In this document: positions 1 through 10,920 of the stretch, piece by piece
Layout of the letters: every line of letters starts with the position of its first letter
Position numbering within the stretch: position 1 is the first letter of the stretch
Source of the DNA: Culex pipiens pallens
Taxonomy: Eukaryota; Arthropoda; Insecta; Diptera; Culicidae
DNA: 64,000 nucleotides
Reading direction: 5' to 3'
Assembly (NCBI RefSeq): GCF_016801865.2
Contig: NC_068938.1
Location: 219,111,827 to 219,175,826, forward strand
Position numbers and translations under genes: made by a program
The notes under the pieces: generated by a model
The model's input: the letters and a program-made list of their open reading frames with translations, nothing else
The model's database searches: none
Told to the model about the DNA's origin: nothing

Positions 1-2355
1 CCATGTTTTCACAGACACCCCCTCTGTCCGTTTAGCTGTAGCCACAATAAACACAATAAAACTTTAATTCCATTTATCTAACCTCATTTTGTTCCAAAAA
101 CTATCTCTTCTTCTGCCACACTCACACACGTCTACTCTGGACGTGGAAAGATATGTGAAAGTGGACCGAAAGTCCACTCCAGAGTCCAGAGTCACAAAAC
201 AAACTGTTCCTCGTTAATCTCATCGTCCGGCTCAACCGATATCGTCCTCCTCGTCCTCCCGTTGGAAGAGCCATCGAGAGCTGAAACTCCACTTTAGAGT
301 TTGATTGTATATTTTATTTGTTTCACCACTCTTCTTTTTTTGTGTGGCACAGCACACTCGGAAAATGGTTCCACTTGCCCGGAAGGGGTTTGGGAGTTGG
401 TTCCAAACTCAAATGAATTGGAATTTATTACCTTCCGCTTTTGCTGGTGGTTTCTGGCAATTTTGGGACGAGAGAGAGGAATAGCTGAAAGGCAATCCAA
501 CTTTCAAATCCACCGAAATCGTTACCGGGAGAAAGTTTGGCGTGTGTGGATCAATTCTGGGAATTTTCCATCCCCCTCAAGCAATTAGAAAACCCAGCAT
601 CCGTTTTTCTCGGAAGCCGATGACCTGGATTAGAAAAGGAGGGCGGCATGACTTATTCGGGACGACAGCCGTTTAGAATTATCGTTTTCAAACGTTTTCA
701 TCACAAGTTCGGACCAAAAAGTGGGGGAGGTTGGCTGACCGTCCGAGAAAAGGCACTCGAAAAAAGATGCTCGGGATAAAAGCTCACCCGCCCGAAAAAC
801 CCCGGAGATAGTTTTATTTGTGGCTTTCGAGATTGTTTGCAACCGCTTTTTCCGGTGTCGGGTTGCCCAGAGACGATACTCTTTATTCTAATCGTGTATA
901 TACACTAAACATGTACAGAAATAGAGAGCGAGCGAAACTACTTTCTGGCGAGGAGAAGTTTTTCCCGGAAAACCGGAAAAGCGAAAGCAAAAAGGGTTAG
1001 CCGAAAGCTGGGTTTTGCTGGACTTTGGGTTTGTCTGGGTGGGTGGTTCCGGGAAAAACGGACTCTCTTTAGTCTTTTGGTTGAGTTAAGTCTGTCACTA
1101 GCCGGAGATAATCCTAAACAATTCTAGGAAATTGGGGAAGCTAGTTGAAAAGGCTAGACTCTGGTTGGAATGAGCCACTGCAATTAAAATAAGAGGATGT
1201 TTGAGGTTTTGTGGATTATTTCAAACGTCTGTGGAGTATTTAAATAATCATAATTTAATACAGATTTTCTGTGTTCAACTGTAATTTATTTAATTGATCA
1301 CGGTTACAACCGGATTGACTAATTTCACAAAGTTCAAATTGATCTTTTAAAGGATATAATGTGTCGATTCTAATTAGTCCAAAACAACCAACCGCGTAAA
1401 TCGCCGAAAACACACGCATTTCATGTTGTCACTCCAAACTACCGAGTTGTTGTAAAAACCTCCTCTCTCAGCCTTCAGAAGGCACTTCCTTGTCACTGCG
1501 CTCTGCACTATTCCGTTCCGTTCATTAATCTTGCACGTGTCCAGTAGCGTATCCTTTTCGATGAATGCACCACCACGTGAAGCAACGCACACAAACTCAC
1601 TCACACACAATCTCGGCCACATATTGCTCGTGCATATTTCATCAACTAGTCTTCACCGACAAACTCACTTTTCCAGCGTTCCCAGTGTGAAAGGCCAGGC
1701 GAATCCGAATGTCTATTTTCTGAAATTTACATAACCGTATTTATTCGCCATGTCATGCCTTTCCGAGGAGATAGGTTGAAGGGAGGTTGGAGAAGCATTT
1801 TGTGACAGACGACAAGTCAATCCATCTGTCTCGTTTTGGGGACAACCGATGGGGACCGTCGACGACGACGATGACTGGCCAGCAGAGCCAGAGCTTTCTT
1901 CACATGTGGGCCAGCAGCAACATTTTCCAACATACTGGATGGTGCGGTTTGGAATTGAGTTCATAAAATCCGAACACTGTGACCGTGGACTGGATTTTTG
2001 CGAACGTTGGAAGTGCACTATGGAAAGGCAATGTTGAATCATACTTCAATTTTGTTTTCCAAAGCTCCCAAGCGACTCTAAAAATTATAGAGAAAAATCT
2101 TATCTTACTTTATCTTATCTCTGATGACCGATAAAGTCATTGCCAATTTTATTATAAATATTTGCCTCTCCCTTAATTTTTTTTTTAAATCAGAAGGTCA
2201 AAAACATGACTATTGACTACAATTGAAATTTGCATTGAACAAACTTTTAAAACCAATTGTAATAAAAATTTAAATAAAAAAAATGTACTAGCCTTTCTCA
2301 GCTTACAAAAATTAAGTTATTTAAGATTCTTTTAACAAATTGTACACTTTTTCAG
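1..2355. other. Unique moderately GC-rich DNA, no gene recognised
   Basis: This stretch has no visible repeat family and no convincing gene. Frames on both strands are short. The longest, 1713-2042 on the minus strand, begins at an ATG and gives 109 residues rich in Ser and Cys, but it matches nothing I recognise and its codon choice is not strongly protein-like. Two CACGTG E-boxes lie 40 bases apart at 1534-1539 and 1574-1579. A short (GAC)n run near 1860 explains a serine or aspartate run in translation. The last 300 bases are AT-rich. Confidence 0.5.
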
Positions 2356-2591
2356 TACCGTAAACTGGGGTGACTTTGATAGCCTGGGGTGACTTTGACA
2401 GGGTTTTCAAATACCCGTCAAATTAATATCTAAACATTTTTGAGAATTTTGAGTATGTAATCATTAAGGGATAGCTTATCGAACATATATGCAAAAAGGT
2501 GACTGGTACATTGGATGTATCAAAATTAGTGTCCAAATCAAATTTCAATAAATGTCACCCCGGGCTATCACAGTCACCCTAGTTTACGGTA
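2356..2591. mobile_element. TA-flanked MITE, GGGGTGACTTTGATAG family, short copy
   Basis: The ends are near-perfect inverted repeats: CCGTAAACTGGGGTGAC on the left and the complement of CCGTAAACTAGGGTGAC on the right. Each is preceded or followed by TA, which fits a two-base TA target duplication as made by Tc1/mariner-type transposases. The GGGGTGACTTTGA motif repeats inside the left end. At about 236 bases with no coding capacity it is a non-autonomous element. Longer relatives with the same ends lie at 21350-22286 and 38932-39866. Superfamily assignment is inferred from the TA duplication only. Confidence 0.8.
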
Positions 2592-2928
2592 CATATATTT
2601 TTCAAAAAAAAAAAAAAACACAATATGATTTATTCTCATTACATTGAACGGCATCGAAACTTTAAAAAAAATCTACAGAAAATGATTTACACATCATTAC
2701 AATTTTGCTATCACCAAAAATTTGCAAAAAAAAATCATCACATTTTTTTTAATAATTTTAAATAGTATTAATTTGATAAAAAAACATAAATAAGCGTAAA
2801 TTTACAAATTAAGTCAGCAAATCCTCTCTTTTCGCCTCCCAAAATTTAGTAAAATTTGCAATGGCGCACTGAAGAAAAGTTTTTTTTCGCAAATCCGTTG
2901 TAAAATGGCTTTCTTTTTTCGGGCACAC

Positions 2929-2932
<4 letters not shown>
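2592..2932. other. AT-rich intergenic or intronic tract
   Basis: A and T runs dominate and no repeat family or coding frame is visible. The region leads directly into the (CA)n microsatellite. Confidence 0.5.

Positions 2933-2996
<64 letters not shown>
2933..2996 (+). repeat. (AC)n microsatellite, about 32 units
   Basis: An uninterrupted AC dinucleotide run of about 64 bases. Read on the minus strand it encodes alternating Val and Cys, which inflates an otherwise meaningless 95-residue frame there. Its length and purity predict length polymorphism. Confidence 0.97.
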
Positions 2997-2997
<1 letters not shown>

Positions 2998-3004
2998 ACT
3001 TGAA

Positions 3005-3790
3005 GCACTTATACAAACATTATACGAAAATTTTCGAAAACCAGTAATTTTTGAAGGAGTTTTCTCATCGATTTTATGTCTTCGACAAAGTTTCATGTAT
3101 TAATGTGGACTATTCAGAAAAGTTGTTACAATTGGATTTCTTAAATTATTTTTTTACAAAAAAAAACAAAAAAATCCTATTTCATTTGATTTTTTTTAAA
3201 TAGATTGGACTTTTGGAAAACGAAGAAATTTTAGTATTTTTTAATATGTCCATAATTGTCAATCCAGAAAGCACGTTTTTCAAAAAGTTTAGACAATTTT
3301 CAATTGAATAGCTTGAGAAACATTGAAGATTGAACCTCTGATTGCTGAAATACAGCGAATAAATGAAAAAGATTCAAGAAAATTTATGTCTTGTATATTC
3401 TAGTACCGATATCTCAGAAACTAATGATTCTTTTTCATTATTAAAAATATTTTTTTTTTCAATTTTCTAAGCTTTTTGAAAAAAAAATGCATTTTTTTAT
3501 TTAAAATTTTACATAAAAAAATTGGAGTCGAAAAACCGGGTTGACTAAAATTTCTAAACACAAGTTTGTAGTAACATTTAATTTTTTCAAAATATTTTTT
3601 TTTGTAAAAAAAAATGTTTACTAAAAAAGTAAAAAAAAAAATGTCATGTCATTATTTTCTCTGAATAGTCTTCATCAATACCTACAACTTTGCCTAAAAC
3701 ACAAAATCGATCAGAAAATTCCTCCAGAATATATCGATTGCCGAATATTTAAATACCATTTTTGTCTGTACAGAAGGGTGACATAAAAAA
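3005..3790. repeat. Degenerate foldback repeat family A, copy 1
   Basis: The left part (about 3040-3130) read in reverse complement matches the right part (about 3640-3730): both carry a block with AATAGTC, an ATCAATAC-like stretch, ACTTTG, and an ATCGATNAGAAAA-like stretch. The match is imperfect, at roughly two thirds identity by eye. The middle holds a GATTGAACCTCTG block and A/T runs. Related copies lie near 15640, 19310, 24555, 33755, 57860 and 63310. It has no coding capacity. The boundaries are approximate. Confidence 0.65.
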
Positions 3791-3900
3791 AAAGTTTTTT
3801 TTTCTGAAAATCCTAGTTAACTAGATTCCTTAGGCAAAACTAAGCATTTGCGCCAATTTTGAGCCAAATCAGTTAACCCTTTACTCGATTTAAAAATTTA
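3770..3900 (+). repeat. Diverged fragment resembling the 14593-15079 element
   Basis: The sequence AAGGGTGACAT followed by a T-run, then TAAGCATTTGCGCCAATTTT and GAGCCAAATCAGTTAACCC, parallels the left part of the element at 14593 (TAAGCATTTGTGCAAATTTT, GAGCGAAATTGGTTGAG). No right end is recognisable, so this is a decayed fragment, possibly fused to the neighbouring foldback copy. Confidence 0.45.
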
Positions 3901-3983
3901 CCAATTTTTTTATCCAATTTAGTTGATTGAAAACCATTGGGAAGAAGACCTCTTAAAATTTAGGAAAGTGTATGTGTTGGAAG

Positions 3984-4398
3984 CAGCGATGGAATAATCA
4001 TCATCAAAAGAAAATCATTGGACGTTCATCAAGAGAAAAAATCCGAAGGGAGCATGGCTCTCCTCTCTCGCGCACGAAAGATCGGTAAAAAGAATCTAAA
4101 AAAATCATCATCTTGATTATTCGGCAGAACATTTTTTTCACTAATACTTTTGCAAGTGTAACGTCACACGTCATAAAATGACCTGTCACATTTTGTTGAT
4201 GGGAAATATGTGTAAACAAAGTGAAATAAATATTTTGAAATGGTGCTGACAAGGAAATTCACAAAAAATCATCAGCAGTTTGATTTTTTTGGAGAAGTTC
4301 GGGAGCGATTTTCTTTTGCGTGATTTGCTTCCCCTCTTTTTCGCGGGTGAAGAAAGTTCGCTAGCGAAATTGATTTTTTTGTGATTATTCCATCCCTG
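3984..4398. mobile_element. hAT-type MITE with 8-base target duplication GTTGGAAG
   Basis: The ends are 17-base inverted repeats, CAGCGATGGAATAATCA on the left and the complement of CAGGGATGGAATAATCA on the right, with one mismatch. The octamer GTTGGAAG lies immediately outside both ends, at 3976-3983 and 4399-4406, and is identical. CAG ends plus an 8-base duplication are the hAT superfamily signature. The body is 415 bases with ATCATC-rich subterminal sequence and no transposase. The two minus-strand frames that overlap it (4004-4252, 4186-4434) are therefore not genes. Confidence 0.9.
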
Positions 4399-4490
4399 GT
4401 TGGAAGTTTGATTTGTTTCATGGGACTTTGCCAATGTTTAGAAAAATGTTATTTTTTCTAGTGTCAACTTTATTTGTGTTTTCTACTAAT

Positions 4491-4611
4491 GGGACCATCC
4501 ATAAACCACGTGGACACTTTTTTGAAATCTCTGACACCCCGTCGTGGACAATTTCTATATTAAATATAAATACATCTGTTTTGTATGTCCACGTGGTTTA
4601 TGGATGGCCCC
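4491..4611. mobile_element. Small palindromic element with CCATCCATAAACCACGTGG arms
   Basis: Two 26-base arms (4491-4516 and 4586-4611) are inverted copies with one mismatch. Each contains CCATCCATAAACCACGTGG, so each brings a CACGTG E-box. The 69-base spacer is not palindromic. I could not settle a target duplication; CTAA-like bases lie on both sides. The CATCCATAAA motif also appears at 9237, suggesting a wider family. Confidence 0.75.
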
Positions 4612-4619
4612 TAACATTT

Positions 4620-5320
4620 TCTTTAAGTTATATTTGAATAAGTATGATTTTTTTTAGTGAATATACCCCTACACATTTTTTAACAATTCAAATGAATGTT
4701 GTCATTCTATACCTGAAAATATGAAAAACAGCAAGAATTGGAAAAAAAAGCTGTAGAAACGTGAAAAAAACTAAGAAGACAAATGGTAAAGAGACGAGAT
4801 GGTAGAATAAGCCAAATACTATCAGAAACAAACATTAACAAAATAACTGCAAACAAAACAATTAAATAAGAAAATCACAAAACAAGAGAAATAAAGTTTT
4901 TTGAGGAACGAAAGTTGATCAAAATGACCTCCTGAGCACGGGAAAAAAAATCTCAAAAAACAATTTGGCATTGTAGGGTTGACGTTTAGGGAAAGGTTTT
5001 TTGTTTTTTGAAAGTTGAAGATTGTATAGGAATTTTTGAAAAAATGAAAAATACCCTAAATCGACTGAATTTGTGTAGAATTCCTCAGCTACCGAAAATT
5101 ATTTTTTGAGAATCAGTAGGATTTTATTTTTTTATATTTTGAGCAAACAGAACAAAAAAAAAATATAAAAAAAGTTCCTCAATAGTTTGAAAAAAAAATG
5201 GTAATTTTAAAAACAAGAAAAAAGTAATAAAAAATAAAAAAATATAGTTTTTGAGTAATTAAAATGATTATTAATAAAAATATAAATTCAAGCAAAATTA
5301 AAATAATTTAAACAAATTAT
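4620..5320. other. AT-rich tract with no recognisable feature
   Basis: Dense A and T runs, no open frame of note, and no repeat that I could match elsewhere in the window. Confidence 0.5.
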
Positions 5321-6935
5321 GACCAAAAAAGCGATAAAGTCCAACAATCCAGTTCAGATTCTGAGGATGAAACTGTTCCTCCTCCAGCGTGTTTGCCTCC
5401 TTCCTGTTCTTTTTTTTTTTGCAGTTCCTTTCCATGTCAGACAGATCATTCACATGACGGATGTTTGGAGAAGCAGAAGAAGCAAAGTTTTGCTCGTCCT
5501 CCTACAGTTCCGGTTCCGGCCAGTGTCCCGACAGAGCCGAGTGACGAGCTTACAAATCACGATGACTAGTTGTCGGGACGACGGACAGGACATTCCATAG
5601 TTTCCATTTTTCTTTTTTGTGTCAGGTTAGAACAGTTTTCAGGAAGCCAATGCTGCAGTTGGTTATGGACGAAAAGATTGACGAAATTGCATGCGTGTTC
5701 GCTCGAGGACACCTTGGTTTGATGTGGTGCATTCACAGGTGACATCTTGCCGGGGTAGCTTTTCCGGTATTTCAAGGCAATTTTTCGGAAAATCCATTTG
5801 CTCTCTGGAGAGTTATGGGACTGGTTTCAGGAACTGAGCTTATTTAACATGTCTTCAAACATGTTTCAAATTTCATTTCTGGTAGAAGCGCCACGCTAGG
5901 TGATTATCAGAAACTGCAACCGACATTCTCTTATAACTTTGTTCTCGAAATGTAAATAAATTAAACCAGAGTATTAACCAAATTCCACTAATTAGGCTAA
6001 ATTTTGCTTCCATCCAAGCATAAGTTCTTCCCAGTAATTAAACTCGTCCTCACTCAACCGGAAAGCAATCCACCCCTCACTCCCTCTCCAAGAATGATCT
6101 CCAAAAATATGCACTTTCTCTTAATTAGCTTCACGCTAGAGTGATTCTCGGTTTGAGTCCTTCAGAAATCCATCCATCCTGCGGAAGCCGAGCAGCATCT
6201 CATCTCATCTCATCACTTCACAGTTCTCGTGCTGCAGCTTCAAAATCAGCACCCGAGCAGTTCAGGCAAGGGACTTCACTTCAATTGGTATAATTATGTG
6301 CTTGTGCTTGTCTCCTTGAGCTGCCTCCAATGACGGTCAGATTTCGTCAAATGATTCACCTATAGCTGGTGCTCTGTCCTTTCTCCGGTGTCCTTCTCAA
6401 CGATGCAGTCTGATTGTCGTTTGGCCGTTGGAACCAGAACCAGGAAACGAGCTTGTCTTTGTTTGTGGGTTTTTTTGGGTAACAAGTGGTGCCCTAATTT
6501 AATTTTTATAATTTTTTAATATTTTGTAGTTCAAACTTTTACTTTTTACTACTTGTTCAAAAATAAAACTGTTTGATATTTTCATCAAAAATAATTTCAG
6601 AACCTCTGAGAAATTGGTACCGCAGACCACCCCACCCTCCACAACCGCCATCACCGGCAGGCAAATCTTCGGTGAGAGTAAATTAAATTATGCACTTAGC
6701 TTCTCTTGTCACGAAGCCTTTGGCACTGTCGGGGTCGACCAGATTGCGGTTCTTCCGGTGTGTGTGGTTGGGCGGGGCTGTGCTGTAAGAACCGTAATTG
6801 CATGGAAATTGACAATGGAGCGCAGCCACAACTAGCTGGCAGAGGAGAGATAGCAGTCACGGCGTACTTTGAAGAGACGTGTTGTGAATTTGAACGATTG
6901 TCGATTAGGTTGAACGAGAGAATTGGTTTGTTACA
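5321..6935. other. Unique moderately GC-rich island
   Basis: Mostly single-copy-looking DNA with short frames only. A CATCT pentamer run lies near 6195-6215. Nothing here resembles a known domain. It could be regulatory intronic sequence, but the sequence alone does not show that. Confidence 0.45.
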
Positions 6936-7317
6936 TTGCTGACAAAATTTGATTGTTTTTAAATAGATAACAGAAAAATCATGATAAATACAAATAGAAC
7001 TCTAACACGGATTAAAAAGTTAAGCTCAGAGATCAAAGTTATTTTCACGCTGCATCCACCCCAGCATCCTGATTTGAAAAAGAATTAAAAAAAGGCAAAC
7101 CAAATGCTTTCTAGCAACTTTGAGAAGCTTTTCGCAAAATCCAAATTTACAAATTTCATAAATTCAGCTTTTTTTTAATCATAACGTAATCTTGTAACTG
7201 AGTCAGATTTTTTTAAGAATTGCATGATTTAAAATCCAACTTCGTTTTTTTATGATTTAAAAAAGCAGAAATTGAAGATTTTCAAAAAAAAATTAAGAGT
7301 TGCTATTTTTTTTTTAA
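6936..7317. other. AT-rich flank of the long inverted repeat
   Basis: No repeat or frame is supported. It precedes the left arm of the 7318-8563 foldback element. Confidence 0.45.
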
Positions 7318-8563
7318 ACAGCAATTCCCCACGAAAACAGCATGATTCGAAAAAAAAGTTCTCCGATCGGGCTCAATTTTTTTCTGGGGGATCCTTGGCC
7401 GAAATAATTAGACCCGTATTTTTTTGTTTGGCCATTAGGGTGACCTACGCCGTGTTAGGGTGGTTCGAAAAATGGCAATTTTCGTCGATTTTCGCAAAAA
7501 CCACTTTTTTCAAAAAATCATATCTCCGCGCCATTTCATCCGATTTTAGCTGTCCTAGACGCAAAAGAAAGGTGATTAGTTTGGCTATTTGAGAAAAATA
7601 GTAAGAAGTATCAAAAATCTAGCTTAACATTTGAAAAGGTCGTATGAAAACTTAAAATGCTGTTTTGAAGGTCTCGGGACCAAAGAGCCTATGTCTGAAA
7701 ATATTTTTATCGGATTCCTCGGAAAATTTCACATAACATATCAAAAAATGGTGAAGTTATGTTTTCGATACTCTGAGATACGATTTTTGAAAATTAAAAC
7801 TGGATTTTTCGACGAGCCACGCGCAAAAATGGGAAAATGACGAAAACGGCAAAAAATCGGCTTTTTTCACTAAAACTGCGATAACTTTCAAATTTCAGCG
7901 ATGACCAATAGATGTTATAGTACCAAAAGTTGCGTCTTTTAATTACAAAAAATTTGGTACCCTAACATGTATAGGTCATCGCTAAAATTTTAAAATTATC
8001 GCAGTTTTAGTGAAAAAAGCCGATTTTTTGCCGTTTTCGTCATTTTCCCATTTTTGCGCGTGGCTCGTCGAAAAATCCAGTTTTAATTTTCAAAAATCGT
8101 ATCTCAGAGTATCGAAAACATAACTTCACCATTTTTTGATATGTTATGTGAAATTTTCCGAGGAATCCGATAAAAATATTTTCAGACATAGGCTCTTTGG
8201 TCCCGAGACCTTCAAAACAGCATTTTAAGTTTTCATAGGACCTTTTCAAATGTTAAGCTAGATTTTTGATACTTCTTACTATTTTTCCCAAATAGCCAAA
8301 CTAATCACCTTTCTTTTGCGTCTAGGACAGCTAAAATCGGATGAAATGGCGCGGAGATACGATTTTTTAAAAAAAAGTGATTTTTGAGAAAATCGACGAA
8401 AATGGCCATTTTTCGGACCACCCTAACACGGCGTAGGTCACCCTAATGGCCAAACGAAAAAATACGGGTCTAATTATTTCGGCCAAGGAACCCCCAGAAA
8501 AATTTTGAGCCCGATCGGAGAACTTTTTTTTCGAACCATGCTGTTTTCGTGGGTAATTGCTGT
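7318..8563. mobile_element. Long near-perfect inverted repeat, 590-base arms
   Basis: The left arm (7318-7906) and right arm (7974-8563) are inverted copies with only scattered mismatches. Paired positions sum to about 15880 throughout, so there are almost no net indels. The 69-residue frames at 7631-7840 (+) and 8040-8249 (-) translate identically, which shows how close the arms are, but the shared frame is not evidence of a gene. The outer ends read ACAGCAATT on both sides. The 67-base loop is partly self-complementary. If transcribed, the whole unit would fold into a roughly 590-bp duplex. I found no clear target duplication, so the transposon class is open. Confidence 0.93.
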
Positions 8564-9230
8564 ATATAAAGCAATTTATCAATTTTAAAACCGTGACTTG
8601 TAATATTATTTTTTCATTTTTTTTGTGCACTCTCTTTCCTTCTTAATTTTCTGGTTCTTATATTATGATCGGGATGCTGGTTGCAGAGATTAAGCCTCTT
8701 AAAGTTGAAATTATGCGACAAAAATTAGTTTTTCTTCTGTTGGTTCGAATTACAATTTAAAAAAAATAAACATTTTCTAATTTTCATATTATAAAAAATA
8801 AGAACTTTATTGAATATTAATTAATGTTTTGATCAAAATGGAAAGTAATTAAGTGATTAAAAATTTTGGCCCAATAATATAAGTACCTAATTGGCAGACT
8901 GGCAAATTATAAATGTTTCTGGAAACTTTAGCAAATAAATAGCTTTTAAATCTATTAAACATTTTTTTTTTAATTTTGATGCCTCGAATTTGAATAAGAC
9001 GTGACACCTTAGGAAAAATATTGTCATAAACTCATTGATATTTTATGAAAGTTTTACAGTAGCACAATTGAAATATTGTACTAAACTTTAATGATAATTT
9101 TTGATTATACATTATGAACATTTAGTTGGAAGTTTGAAATGTAGTTTTATTTGTTTGTTAAGGTTTAAATAAAATGTATCATCGAGCATTCATTTCAGTA
9201 GCGAAAAGTCAAACTTATCATAACAATTAA
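8564..9230. other. AT-rich tract with no recognisable feature
   Basis: Low-complexity A/T sequence between the long inverted repeat and the G-rich repeat fragment. No frame or repeat is supported. Confidence 0.45.
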
Positions 9231-9345
9231 GGCGTCATCCATAAAATCCGTACGCTCTTAGGGGAGAGGGGGGGTTACCGTAGGTGTGACAAGATGTGAC
9301 CATGGGGGGAGGGGGGGTTTGCGAAACTGTTACGTTACGCTAGGT
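9230..9345 (+). repeat. Fragment of a CATCCATAAA / G-run interspersed repeat
   Basis: GGCGTCATCCATAAAATCCG is followed by CGCTCTTAGGGG, two long G-rich runs and a GTTACGTTACGC block. The CATCCATAAA motif is shared with the palindromic element at 4491-4611. No inverted partner lies nearby, so this is probably one half or one end of an element. The family name is unknown to me. Confidence 0.5.
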
Positions 9346-9442
9346 TGTTTTTTTTTTTAATGATTGCATAATATTAATTCGCAATGTACACAATAAATTA
9401 AACCCTCTTTTCTAAAATTGTTTGCTTACTATTATTTAGAAG

Positions 9443-9556
9443 TACTGTCATCAGGGGTGACATTGGGTCTGGGGGGTGAGATTGAGTCATACAAATTTCT
9501 GCATTCTTGTATGACTCAAACTCACCCCCAGACCAATGTCACCCCTGATGACGGTA
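9443..9556. mobile_element. Palindromic MITE, GGGGTGACATTGGGTCTGG family, short copy 1
   Basis: About 114 bases that are almost one hairpin. The left arm CTGTCATCAGGGGTGACATT and following bases, through GTGAGATTGAGTCATACAA, are mirrored on the right up to GATGACGG. TA lies at both edges (9443-9444, 9555-9556), consistent with a TA duplication. A second short copy lies at 36655-36770 and a long one at 28403-29034. It has no coding capacity. Confidence 0.88.
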
Positions 9557-9557
9557 T

Positions 9558-9603
9558 CACATTATAATTTATTATATAGTCACATTATAATTTATTGTAT
9601 AGT
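9558..9603 (+). repeat. Two-copy 23-base tandem repeat
   Basis: CACATTATAATTTATTATAT plus AGT is followed directly by a copy with one A-to-G change. It abuts the right end of the palindromic MITE. Confidence 0.9.
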
Positions 9604-10920
9604 CACAATTGCGAAACATTAGATTTTTTGACACTGATATCTTCCGCAAATCTTCATTTAATAACTCATTACTTAAACAACTCCTTTTTTGGCAAAACAG
9701 CACGAATTAATGGAGAATAAATAAGACGTTCTGAGCGAATTTACAAAGTTTATCGTTTTAAAATCGAAACATTAAAAATTCTTTGATACTAATTTGATAA
9801 TAAATTACTTGTAATAAAAAGCAATTAGAATCCAATATAAAGTTCAAAACACATGATTTTTCATACTAGATCCTCACGGTTTTCAAGTGAACTTAGCAAA
9901 AATCACCATTATTTTTATCTTCATCAAAATGTCCCCTTAGAATCTACCAAGTTTCCTGCCAAACGAGCCAATATGCAGAAGTGCCCTCATCAGCTGCCAA
10001 GATCCCCGGGCCAGAGTGATAAAATATAGAATTGTGTTTTCATTTTTTCCTTCTCGTGGATCCTTTTTTTTTGCAACCAGACAACAAAAAAAGATAGAAA
10101 AAAAGGTCCGGATATGATGCGGCCAATCACTTGGCGTCGATTTCTGCCTTTTTTTGTTATTTGGGCACTCTCGTCAAGTTTGCTGTGTCTGTTTTTGTGT
10201 CCCCACCACTTGACCAAGTTTTGCCGCCGGCTGTCGGATGTGTCGAAGCTGATTTTTCCTCATATTATTACTAAGGACAACGACTGAGGACCATCGTCGT
10301 CGATGAAGGAAATTGCCGAAAAGAATAAACGAGGACTTTTATCGATCTGACCTACCACAATTTGGGCGAGGTCCCGGTGAGTTGGGGAGGGGAGGGGTGA
10401 TGGGGAAATCCTCAATTGGGTTAAGGATTTTCTTTGTGAGGCCCCTTCCGATAAAAAGAGGCAGATATTTGCTATGTCTTCACTTTGAATGCTTTCATGA
10501 TTGGATGCTTTGTTGGCTCTCTTGGGCTCGTTTGATTCCTTCTTTATTTGTCGATTTTGGCCGACGTCGGGGCCCATTGTTCGTCATTACGCTTTAATAA
10601 ACTGTTTTTGGGAAAATATTGTTTTGGGATTTAGATTGGCTTTATTAGGTTTTTGATCTGATCTGTTTGAATGGGATTTGCTTTGTATTTTTAAACTTAA
10701 ATCAAAAAAGATTAATCAATAAAATTAAACATTTTGGCAAATCATTCAATCGACATACATTCCATCCCAATTTCATTACCTGACAGCTTTTAAACCTCAT
10801 TTCCGACCATCTAACAGTCGAATTCGAAACGTGATTCCGCCGTAGCCGTGATTAATCAACGATCAATCAGCCTTAACACCTCGGAACAATGGTCGCCGTA
10901 ATCACCACGTCAAATATTTG
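9604..10920. other. AT-rich tract passing into unique GC-richer DNA
   Basis: The first 350 bases are AT-rich. From about 9960 the sequence is more complex, with frames of about 100 residues open on both strands around 10260-10600. Opposed open frames of this size in GC-richer DNA are expected by chance, and neither resembles a known protein. Confidence 0.45.

Noticed and set aside
1713..2042. 109-codon ATG-started minus-strand frame
   Set aside because: Ser/Cys-rich, with a GAC-run-derived serine tract and no recognisable domain. A plus-strand frame overlaps it. Left as unresolved rather than called.
2809..3096. Val/Cys repeat protein on the minus strand
   Set aside because: It is the (AC)n microsatellite translated.
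4491..4611. Two E-boxes as an enhancer
   Set aside because: Both lie in the arms of a palindromic repeat, so their symmetry comes from the element and says nothing about regulation here.
7631..8249. Two identical 69-residue proteins on opposite strands
   Set aside because: They are the two arms of one inverted repeat translated, not a duplicated gene.
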